Origin: JBEKHI01 sp050012355
GTDB lineage: Bacteria > Actinomycetota > Actinomycetes > Streptosporangiales > Streptosporangiaceae
Direction of reading: 5' to 3'
Assembly (NCBI GenBank): GCA_050012355.1
Contig: JBEKHI010000032.1
Coordinates: 1 to 33,464 of the forward strand
DNA: 33,464 nucleotides
Shown here: positions 1 through 6,949 of the stretch, one piece after another
Position numbering within the stretch: position 1 is the first letter of the stretch
How the letters are laid out: every line of letters starts with the position of its first letter
Notes under the pieces: model-generated
Database searches by the model: none
What the model was told of the DNA's origin: nothing
What the model saw: only the letters and a program-made list of their open reading frames with translations
Made by a program: the position numbers and the translations under genes

Positions 1-1
1 C

Positions 2-826
2 CGTAGCTGCGTGACGCTGCAGTACGCGGGCGGGATCCTCATGGTGGCCCCCAACGCGTCCAGCGCGCTGCACAAGATCAGTGAGCTGTACGACCGGATC
101 GCGTTCGCCGCGGTCGGCCGGTACAACGAGTACGAGGACTTGCGCAAGGCCGGCGTGACCTACGCCGACATCACTGGCTATCAGTTTGACCGGGGCGACG
201 TTACCGCGAGGGCCATCGCCAACTGGTACGCGCAGACCCTGGGCAGGATCTTCACCGACAACAACAAGCCGTACGAGGTCGAGGTCGTCGTCGCCGAGGT
301 GGGCGAGGAGCCTGACGGCGACCAGATCTACCGGATCACGTTCGACGGCTCGGTGACCGACGAGCCTGGCTTTGTCGCCTTCGGCGGCCAGGCGGACCAG
401 GTGGCCGCGGCGCTGAAGGACCGCTTCTCGCCCGGCATGTCGCTGGCCGAGGCGCTCGGCGCCGCGCTGGCGGCGCTGGCCGCGCCCGGTAACGGTGACT
501 CGCAGCTTTCGGCGAGCCAGCTTGAGGTGGCGATCCTGGACCGGGCTCGCGCCCACCGGACGTTCCGCCGCCTGCACGGCGCGCGGCTCGAGGAACTCCT
601 CGTAGAGGCCCGCAGCGGCTCGTCAGCCGACGCCGACGCCGACGTTGACGTTGAAGCCGACACCGACACCGAGGCGGACAAGGACGCGGACGCCGTGGCC
701 GAACCGCCCGCCACCGGCCCGGACACCGGTTCCAGCCCGAGCGCGAACGGTGAGCCCCCGACCGGCCCGACCCCCGGCGGCACCGACGGCGCCCCCGCTC
801 CCCGCCACCCCTCCGACGACGAGTAA
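2..826 (+). CDS. prcA: 20S proteasome alpha subunit, 5' end outside window
   Basis: This is the alpha-ring subunit of the actinobacterial 20S proteasome, which gates entry of pupylated substrates to the PrcB catalytic ring. The frame is open from base 2, reading RSC before the GTG at 11, and matches the family from the first strand onward (LQYAGGIL, then ALHKISELYDRIAFAAVG, DVTARAIANWYAQTLG and PYEVEVVVAEVG). The true start and the N-terminal gate lie upstream, so GTG 11 is not the start. Past the conserved core (about residue 205 here) there is an unusually long tail: an Asp/Ala-rich acidic run (about residues 210-235), then a Pro/Gly/Thr-rich end. prcB, pup and the ATPase gene would be expected upstream but are not visible. 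It is followed directly by a shared hairpin and the convergent fatty acid operon. Confidence 0.95.
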   Translation, partial: RSCVTLQYAGGILMVAPNASSALHKISELYDRIAFAAVGRYNEYEDLRKAGVTYADITGYQFDRGDVTARAIANWYAQTLGRIFTDNNKPYEVEVVVAEVGEEPDGDQIYRITFDGSVTDEPGFVAFGGQADQVAAALKDRFSPGMSLAEALGAALAALAAPGNGDSQLSASQLEVAILDRARAHRTFRRLHGARLEELLVEARSGSSADADADVDVEADTDTEADKDADAVAEPPATGPDTGSSPSANGEPPTGPTPGGTDGAPAPRHPSDDE

Positions 827-831
827 CCGTT

Positions 832-887
832 CCTGGTGGGTGCTGCATTACCCAGGTTCTTTTCTTGGTAGTGCAGCACCCACCAGG
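832..887. terminator. Bidirectional hairpin terminator between prcA and accD
   Basis: A perfect 16-bp inverted repeat has arms at 832-847 and 872-887 around a 24-nt loop. It lies between two convergent stop codons (826 and 901). No T tract follows on either strand, so it resembles the long-stem terminators common in actinobacteria. Confidence 0.8.
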
Positions 888-900
888 TAACTCGCCGCTG

Positions 901-2118
901 CTAGAGCGGGATGTTGGCGTGCGCGCCGCGGGCGGGCGGCGCGTCGGCGATCGCGGCGGCGAGGGCTGACGTCGTGCCGGCCGGAGAGATCACCTCGTCC
1001 AGTACGCCGATCTCAATCGCACGGGACAGCCCGCCGACGGCCACCTCAGCATCCGGCCAGGCGTACACGCGGGTAGCTCCCAGCGACCGGGAGTTCATCG
1101 CGATGTACGCGCCGCCGATCGCCTTGCGGGTCACCAGGGTCACCCGGGGCACGACGCACTCCGCGAACGCGTGCAGCAGCTTGGCGCCACGGCGGACCAC
1201 GCCGTCCCATTCCTGACCGACACCCGGCAGGTACCCAGGGACGTCTACCAGCACGATGAGCGGCACGCCGAAGGCGTCGCAGAACCGGACGAACCGTGCG
1301 GCCTTCTCCGCCGAGTCGGCGTCCAGGCAGCCATCGAGCCGCATCGGGTTGTTCGCCACCACGCCCACCGTGCGGCCGCCGAACCGGCCGAGCGTGGTCA
1401 CCACGTTCGGCGCCCAGCGGGGGTGCAGTTCGATGCCGGAACCCTCATCCAGCAGGCGGCTGACGATCCCGTGTACGTCGTAGGCGCGCCTCGCCGACTC
1501 AGGCAGCAGGCCGGACAGGTCGCGGGAAGCCACCGACTCGGGCGTGATCTTGCCCTGGTCCGACAGCAGCGAGACGAGCGACCGCGCGTAGCCGAGCGCG
1601 TCGTCGTCGGACGACGCCACCAGGTGCACGACGTCCGGTCCGGTCACGAAGATGCGGCCGTGGGCGGAAAGGATCACGATGTCGGTGAGCGCGGGCCCGT
1701 AGGCCGCGCCGCCGACCGCCGGCCCGAGCACCACCGAGATCTGCGGCACGACGCCGGAGGCCATCGTCATCGCGGCGAACACCTGGCCCACGCCGTCGAG
1801 GGAGGCCACGCCGTCGGCGATCCGGGCGCCGCCGGAGTGCCAGAGCCCGATGATCGGCACGCCGCGGGCGACGGCCTCCTCGTACGCGGACACGATGACC
1901 GCGCAGCTAGCGGGGCCGCTCGCGCCACCCCGCACCCGCGGGTCGGACGCGAAGGCGACCGCCATGGAGCCGTCGATCAAGCCGGTACCGGCCACCGCGC
2001 CGCTGTCGTCCACCGCCGACAGCAGGGACAGCGTGCCAGAATCGAACAACGCGGCCATCCTTGCGACCGGATCGCGGGGCAGTGCCGCGGTAGGCGAAGC
2101 AGCCGCGTCGGCGGCCAT
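901..2118 (-). CDS. Acyl-CoA carboxylase carboxyltransferase (AccD6-like)
   Basis: This is a biotin-dependent carboxyltransferase beta-type subunit that moves CO2 from carboxybiotin to acetyl- or propionyl-CoA, giving malonyl-CoA for the FAS-II genes beside it. Crotonase-fold glycine motifs are visible: LWHSGGARIADG in the N-terminal half, GGAAYGPALTD, and GGAYIAMNSR in the C-terminal half, plus VDVPGYLPG. At 405 aa it is shorter than the roughly 470-530 aa usual for AccD5/AccD6, mainly at the N-terminus. The ATG is preceded by a GAGGAG-type ribosome site. It is the last gene of the operon, 20 nt after fabF, the place held by accD6 in M. tuberculosis. Substrate preference cannot be decided from the sequence. 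Confidence 0.9.
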   Translation of the reverse strand: MAADAAASPTAALPRDPVARMAALFDSGTLSLLSAVDDSGAVAGTGLIDGSMAVAFASDPRVRGGASGPASCAVIVSAYEEAVARGVPIIGLWHSGGARIADGVASLDGVGQVFAAMTMASGVVPQISVVLGPAVGGAAYGPALTDIVILSAHGRIFVTGPDVVHLVASSDDDALGYARSLVSLLSDQGKITPESVASRDLSGLLPESARRAYDVHGIVSRLLDEGSGIELHPRWAPNVVTTLGRFGGRTVGVVANNPMRLDGCLDADSAEKAARFVRFCDAFGVPLIVLVDVPGYLPGVGQEWDGVVRRGAKLLHAFAECVVPRVTLVTRKAIGGAYIAMNSRSLGATRVYAWPDAEVAVGGLSRAIEIGVLDEVISPAGTTSALAAAIADAPPARGAHANIPL

Positions 2119-2138
2119 CGGTACGTCTCCTCGGGGGA

Positions 2139-3386
2139 CTAGGCGCGGTACTCGGTGAACACGAGCGAGACGTTGTGCCCACCGAAGCCGAACGCGTCGT
2201 TCAGCACGGCCATCGGCCGGTCGTCGCGCGGCGTCAGCGGGCGCTGCGTCGTCGCGAGGTCGAACTTTACCTCGTCGTCAAGGTCATCAACGTTGATCGT
2301 CGGTGGAGCGGTCCGGTCGCGCAGCGCCAGGATCGCCGCGACCGACTCGACGGCCCCCGCGCCACCGAGCAGGTGACCGGTCATCGACTTGGTGGCGGAC
2401 ACCACTGGCGAGGCCGAGCCGAAGGCGTCAACGATCGCTCGCCCCTCCAGCGGGTCGCCCTCGGGGGTGGAGGTGGCGTGCGCGTTGACGTGGACGACCT
2501 GCTCGGGCGCCACGGAGGCGTCGGACAGCGCGTTGGAGATGGCCCGGGCTATCCCGGAGCCGTCGGGTGCGCCGTGCGCGATGTGATAGGCATCGGAGGA
2601 GTACCCCGCGCCGGCCGCCTCGGCGTAGATCCGCGCGCCGCGAGCCTGCGCATGCGCACGGGACTCAAGCACGAGCACCGCGGCGCCCTCGCCGAGCACA
2701 AACCCGTCCCGGCCCTTGTCGAACGGGCGGGACGCCCGCGTGGGCTCGTCGTTCCGCGTCGACATGGCTCGCATGGCGGCGAAGGCGCCGAGGTTCAGCG
2801 CCATAATCGCCGCCTCGGCCCCGCCGGCCAGCACGACGTCGGCGCGGCCTGACCGGATCATGTCGATGCCGTAGCCGATCGAGTCCGATCCGGAGGCGCA
2901 GGCCGAGACCATGGCCGACGCGCCGGCCCGGGCGCCGAATTCCATCGAGATCCAGCCCGCCGCCCCGTTCGGCATGAGCATGGGGACGGTGTACGGGGAG
3001 ATCCGCGTCCACCCCTTCTCACGGAGGGCGTCGTAGGCGGTGAGGGTAGAGCCGATCCCGCCGATGCCGCTGGTGACAGTGACGCCGAACCGCCACGGGT
3101 CCACGGCTGGTTCGCCCGCGTCTGCCCACGCCTCGCGGGCGGCGACCAGGGCGAACTGCTCGCAGCGGTCCATCCGCCTGGACTGGACCCGGCCGACGAT
3201 TTCGGCCGGGTCCACGGCGGCGGGCGCCGCGATCTTCACGGGCAGTTCCTCGACCCAGTCATGGGTGAGTCGCTGCACGCCGCTGGTACCGGCGAGCATC
3301 GCGGACCAGGTGGACGCGACATCACCGCCGAGCGGCGTGGTCGCGCCGAGCCCGGTTACGACGACGGCCTGATCTGAGTTGCTCAC
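2139..3386 (-). CDS. fabF: Beta-ketoacyl-ACP synthase II
   Basis: This is the elongating FAS-II condensing enzyme, joining malonyl-ACP to acyl-ACP with loss of CO2. The 415-aa length is typical. The Cys-His-His triad is present: Cys163 in VSACASGSD, His303 in VNAHATSTPEGD and His338 in SMTGHLLGG. The GTG start follows an AGGAG site at the usual spacing. It lies 26 nt after acpP and 20 nt before accD. There is only one KAS gene here, whereas mycobacteria have the kasA-kasB pair, which suggests ordinary-length fatty acids rather than mycolates; that last point is inference. Confidence 0.96.
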   Translation of the reverse strand: MSNSDQAVVVTGLGATTPLGGDVASTWSAMLAGTSGVQRLTHDWVEELPVKIAAPAAVDPAEIVGRVQSRRMDRCEQFALVAAREAWADAGEPAVDPWRFGVTVTSGIGGIGSTLTAYDALREKGWTRISPYTVPMLMPNGAAGWISMEFGARAGASAMVSACASGSDSIGYGIDMIRSGRADVVLAGGAEAAIMALNLGAFAAMRAMSTRNDEPTRASRPFDKGRDGFVLGEGAAVLVLESRAHAQARGARIYAEAAGAGYSSDAYHIAHGAPDGSGIARAISNALSDASVAPEQVVHVNAHATSTPEGDPLEGRAIVDAFGSASPVVSATKSMTGHLLGGAGAVESVAAILALRDRTAPPTINVDDLDDEVKFDLATTQRPLTPRDDRPMAVLNDAFGFGGHNVSLVFTEYRA

Positions 3387-3412
3387 GGTTACTCCTGGGA
3401 TATCGCTCTGCT

Positions 3413-3652
3413 TCAGACGTTCTTGCTGACGTAAGTGACGACGTCTTGTACGGTCTTGAGGTCCTTGAGCTGGTCGTCGGGAATCTCGACGCCGAACTTG
3501 TCCTGCGCGGCCACCGCGATCTCCACCATCGACAGCGAGTCGATGTCGAGGTCGTCGACGAAGCTCTTGTCGGCGCTCACCTCATCGGCGGGCACGCCGG
3601 CGATCTCTTCGATGATCTCCGCGAGGCCGCTGAGAATCTCCTGGTCAGTCAC
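3413..3652 (-). CDS. acpP: Acyl carrier protein
   Basis: This 79-aa acidic protein carries growing acyl chains on a phosphopantetheine arm. The attachment Ser39 sits in the DIDSLS motif. The reading frame is open far upstream, but the GTG at 3650-3652 is chosen because the protein then starts with V/MTDQEIL as in the family, a GGAG site stands 7 nt before it, and upstream codons overlap fabH out of frame. It lies between fabH and fabF, as in Streptomyces. Confidence 0.96.
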   Translation of the reverse strand: MTDQEILSGLAEIIEEIAGVPADEVSADKSFVDDLDIDSLSMVEIAVAAQDKFGVEIPDDQLKDLKTVQDVVTYVSKNV

Positions 3653-3693
3653 GTTGTTGCTCCAGTTCCTTTTGAATCGGTTTGGGGGCGCGG

Positions 3694-4632
3694 CTAGGGT
3701 ACCGTGATGACTTGCGCGGCGTAGCACAGACCCGCGCCGAAGCCGAGCAGCAGCACCGGTGTCCCGGACTCGAGCTCGTCTCGCTCCGACATGTGGGCCA
3801 GCGCCAGCGGGATCGACGCCGACGAGGTGTTGCCGGAGTGCACGATGTCGTCGGCTACCTTTTCCCGCGGTATGCCGAGTCGGCGAGCGATCGCCTCGAT
3901 GATCCGCAGGTTCGCCTGGTGCGGGACGAAGGCGGATAGGTCTTCCACCTTCACCCCGGCCCGCTCGCACGCGGTCAGCGCGGTCGGGGTCAGCGCCGTC
4001 GTTGCCCAGCGGAACACGGCCTGACCGTCCTGGCGGATGAACGACGTCCGGTCCTCGATCGTGATCCGCTGCGCCTGGTCTCCGGCCGAGCCCCACGAGA
4101 CCGGCCCGATCCCTGGCGTCTCGGAGGCTCCCACGACGGCCGCGCCGGCCCCGTCGGCGAAGATGATGCAGGTCGAGCGGTCCAGCGGATCAACCCAGGC
4201 GGTCATCTTCTCGGCGCCGATCACCAGTGCGTTGCGCGATGACCCCGCCGTTACCGAGTCGGCGGCGGCGGCCAGCCCGTAGCAGAAACCCGCGCACGCC
4301 GCGTTCAGGTCATAGGCGCCGGGGGAGACGATGCCGAGCCGGGACGCGACCGACGCGGACACGTTCGGGAGCGGCGCCTCGGCGCTGCAGGTGGCGACGA
4401 TCACCAGGTCGATGTCGGCGGGGTCAAGCCCGCTGGCGGCGAGCGCCTTCCCGCCCGCCGCGGTCGCCATGTCCGCGACGCTCTCATCGGGACCGGCGAC
4501 CCGGCGCTCCACGATCCCGACCCGGCTGCGGATCCACTCGTCGTTCGTATCGACGGTCTTCGCCAGGTCCTCGTTGGTGACCACGTTCTCCGGCTGGTAG
4601 CCGCCGAAGGCGAGAATCCGGGCCGCGGTCAT
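3694..4632 (-). CDS. fabH: Beta-ketoacyl-ACP synthase III
   Basis: This enzyme starts fatty acid synthesis by condensing an acyl-CoA with malonyl-ACP. The 312-aa protein has the complete Cys-His-Asn triad: Cys113 in NAACAGFCYG, His238 in PHQANLR and Asn268 in SGNTSSAS. Its ATG overlaps the fabD stop by four bases (ATGA), which points to translational coupling. fabH at this place in the cluster is the Streptomyces arrangement; in the equivalent M. tuberculosis cluster it is absent. Confidence 0.96.
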   Translation of the reverse strand: MTAARILAFGGYQPENVVTNEDLAKTVDTNDEWIRSRVGIVERRVAGPDESVADMATAAGGKALAASGLDPADIDLVIVATCSAEAPLPNVSASVASRLGIVSPGAYDLNAACAGFCYGLAAAADSVTAGSSRNALVIGAEKMTAWVDPLDRSTCIIFADGAGAAVVGASETPGIGPVSWGSAGDQAQRITIEDRTSFIRQDGQAVFRWATTALTPTALTACERAGVKVEDLSAFVPHQANLRIIEAIARRLGIPREKVADDIVHSGNTSSASIPLALAHMSERDELESGTPVLLLGFGAGLCYAAQVITVP

Positions 4633-5558
4633 CGGCCCGGCTCCGCGTTAGCCGACGAGTGCTCACTCAGCAGCGCGCGGGCGGCGTCGAGCTGGTCTGG
4701 TGTCTTCATCGCCAGCAACTGGACGCCGGGCAGCGCCCGCTTGGCGATTCCGGTCAGCGTGCCGCCGGGGGCCAGTTCGAGGAAGGCGGTGACGCCCAGC
4801 GTGGCCATGGTCTCCGTGCAAAGGTCCCAGCGCACCGGCGTGGCCACCTGAGCGACGATCCGGTCCAGCCAGTCCTGGCCGGAGGTGACGACCCCGCCGT
4901 CCTTGTTGGACAGCAGGGTGATCACCGGGTCCTTGACGACGGCCTCCGCGGCCTGGCTGGCCAGCGTGTCGACGGCGGGTGCCATGTGCGAGGTGTGAAA
5001 CGCCCCGGCGACCCGCAGCGGCCGCAGCCGGGCACGAGCGGGCGGGTCAGCGGCGAACGCCGCGAGCTGTTCAAGCGTGCCGCCCGCCACGATCTGGCCC
5101 TTGGCGTTGATGTTCGCCGGGGTGAGCCCGTGGGCGGCGAGCGCGGCGAGTACCGCTTCCTCGTCGCCGCCGAGCACGGCGGTCATCCCGGTCGGCGTCA
5201 CGCCAGTGGCCTGGGCCATCGCCCGTCCTCGGATGCCGGTCAGCCGGATTGCCTCCTCGGAGGTCAGCACGCCAGCGATCGCGCCGGCCGCCAGCTCACC
5301 CACGCTGTGCCCGGCCGCGATGTCCGGCCTGACGCTGCCGTCGGCGATCAGATCGGCTACCACCAGCGCGGCGGCGACCAGCAGCGGCTGTGCCACCGAG
5401 GTATCGGTGATCTCGTCGGCATCCGCGGTGGTCCCCATCCGGATGAGATCGACTCCGGCGATCTCGGACCAGGCGCCGAGCCGGTCCGCGACGCGGGGAA
5501 GTTCCAGCCACGGAGCCAGGAATCCGGGGGTCTGGGCGCCCTGGCCAGGCGCCGCCAT
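4629..5558 (-). CDS. fabD: Malonyl-CoA:ACP transacylase
   Basis: This enzyme loads malonyl groups from CoA onto AcpP. The active serine lies in GHSVGELAAG (Ser85 with this start) and the partner histidine in AGAFHTSHM (His188). The N-terminal GQGAQ motif is present. An in-frame GTG exists at 5565-5567, but an AAGGGG ribosome site (5567-5572 on the plus strand as CCCCTT) overlaps that codon and is well spaced for the ATG at 5556-5558, giving 309 aa beginning MAAPGQGAQ. It overlaps fabH by four bases. Confidence 0.95.
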   Translation of the reverse strand: MAAPGQGAQTPGFLAPWLELPRVADRLGAWSEIAGVDLIRMGTTADADEITDTSVAQPLLVAAALVVADLIADGSVRPDIAAGHSVGELAAGAIAGVLTSEEAIRLTGIRGRAMAQATGVTPTGMTAVLGGDEEAVLAALAAHGLTPANINAKGQIVAGGTLEQLAAFAADPPARARLRPLRVAGAFHTSHMAPAVDTLASQAAEAVVKDPVITLLSNKDGGVVTSGQDWLDRIVAQVATPVRWDLCTETMATLGVTAFLELAPGGTLTGIAKRALPGVQLLAMKTPDQLDAARALLSEHSSANAEPGR

Positions 5559-5681
5559 GATTAGCACCCCTTAACACTGCCCTGTAGGAGTCCCCCACAT
5601 GAATGTTGGACGATACGAAGTTCAGGCCGCAAACTTTGTACCTTCTCGACAATGACACGTTACCCGGAAGTCACCCAGTCG
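5559..5681 (-). promoter_or_regulatory. fabD leader region, probable promoter of the fab genes
   Basis: These 123 nt between fasR and fabD are markedly richer in A+T than the flanking genes. By analogy with Streptomyces, where a PucR-type FasR acts on fabD transcription, this is the likely operon promoter and target. I could not pick out a convincing -35/-10 pair or a clear palindrome, so this is positional inference only. Confidence 0.4.
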
Positions 5682-6848
5682 TCACCCTGGGCCGTCACCC
5701 GCGAGCCGCCCCACCGCCAGCGCGACCCAGAGCGTGAAGGCATCGCGGCCGGCCGATGGGGTGAAGGTGGTGAGCTCGGTGACCCGCTTGAGCCGGTAGC
5801 GGACCGTGTTGGGATGAACGAACAGCAGCCGGGCGGTGGCCTCCAGCGAGGAGCCCTGTTCCAGGTAGGTGGTCAGCGTCTCCACCAGTGCCGAGCCGCC
5901 GGATAGCAGTGGTTCGTAGACGTCGGAGATCAGCACGGTCCTGGCGTCCTGGTCGCCGTCGAGCGCGCGTTCCGGCAGCAGTTCGTCGGCCCCGGCCGGC
6001 CGGGGCGCGTCCGGCCAGGCGGGGGCGGCCCGCAACGCGGCCAGCGCCGCCCGGGCGGAGACCGACGCCGACCGCAGGTCCTTCACCAGCGGGCCGACGA
6101 TGACCGGTCCCGGGCCGAAGCGCCCGGCGAACTTCTCGGCGGCCCCGATCGGGTCGTCCGAGCCGCCGAGCACCACGATCAGCCGCTTGCCCTGCACGCC
6201 CGCCAGCAGGTCCAGCCGGGTGCGGCGAGCGGTCGCGCGCATCTCCTCGATGATCGGCTCGGCTTCCTCGCCGTCGATGGTGCCGACGATGACCGAGACG
6301 GGGGAGGACGACCAGTTCAGCGCCGAGGCCCACGAGTGCAGCGACTCGCCCGCGTCGCCCCGGACCAGCGAGTCGACCACGAGCGCCTCGAGCCGGGCGT
6401 CCCAGGCGCCGCGTGCCTCTGCTGACCTGGCATACACCAGCGCGGCGCTGAACGCGATCTCCCGGGCGTAGGTGAGCACCGCCTCGCGCAGCTCGGCCTC
6501 CGCGCCGGGCGCGGCGAGCTCGTTGACCTGGGCCTCCACCGCGTCGATGATCACCCGGACCATCTCGACCGCTTGGGGCAGCCGCACGGCGCGGGCCAGT
6601 TCGCGGGGCGCCGTACCGAAAACCTCGGTCACCATCGGGCGGGCCCGCTCCGGGTGCTTGATCCAGTCGATGAACGAGGCGATGCCAGCCTGGGCGACTA
6701 GCCCGAGCCACGAACGGTTCTCCGCGGACAGCTTCCTGAACCAGGGCAGCCGCTCGTCCATCGCGGCGATCGCGGCGTTGCCCAGCGCCCCGGTGGCACG
6801 CTCGATCCGCGCCACCGTCTCCGGGTGCACCCGGCTAGCTTCGTCCAC
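5682..6848 (-). CDS. PucR-type transcriptional regulator of fatty acid synthesis (FasR-like)
   Basis: This 388-aa protein has a central GGDEF-like/CdaR-type region (about residues 165-290) and a C-terminal PucR helix-turn-helix (about 320-380, with SLEATARLLFVHPNTVRYRLKR spread across it). Homologues sit in the same place, between aceE and fabD, in M. tuberculosis (Rv2242) and in Streptomyces, where the protein activates the fab operon. The GTG at 6846-6848 is the start used here. It lies on the same strand as aceE, but a strong hairpin separates the two. Its role as a fab activator is taken from the family and position. Confidence 0.88.
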   Translation of the reverse strand: MDEASRVHPETVARIERATGALGNAAIAAMDERLPWFRKLSAENRSWLGLVAQAGIASFIDWIKHPERARPMVTEVFGTAPRELARAVRLPQAVEMVRVIIDAVEAQVNELAAPGAEAELREAVLTYAREIAFSAALVYARSAEARGAWDARLEALVVDSLVRGDAGESLHSWASALNWSSSPVSVIVGTIDGEEAEPIIEEMRATARRTRLDLLAGVQGKRLIVVLGGSDDPIGAAEKFAGRFGPGPVIVGPLVKDLRSASVSARAALAALRAAPAWPDAPRPAGADELLPERALDGDQDARTVLISDVYEPLLSGGSALVETLTTYLEQGSSLEATARLLFVHPNTVRYRLKRVTELTTFTPSAGRDAFTLWVALAVGRLAGDGPG

Positions 6849-6889
6849 GTAGCCAGCCTATGGTGCCGGTGACCCTCGGCGATCGCGCG

Positions 6890-6937
6890 GTCGATGTGAC
6901 ATCGACCGGCATAGAGCGCGGTCGATGTCACATCGAC
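6890..6937 (-). terminator. 19-bp hairpin after aceE, made of two tandem palindromes
   Basis: The arms at 6890-6908 and 6919-6937 pair perfectly over 19 bp around a 10-nt loop. Each arm contains its own 17-nt palindrome, GTCGATGTNACATCGAC (6890-6906 and 6921-6937). It starts about 12 nt after the aceE stop, so termination is the simplest reading. Two identical dyads 31 nt apart, just upstream of fasR, could also be an operator. Confidence 0.7.
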
Positions 6938-6949
6938 AATGCCCGCCCG

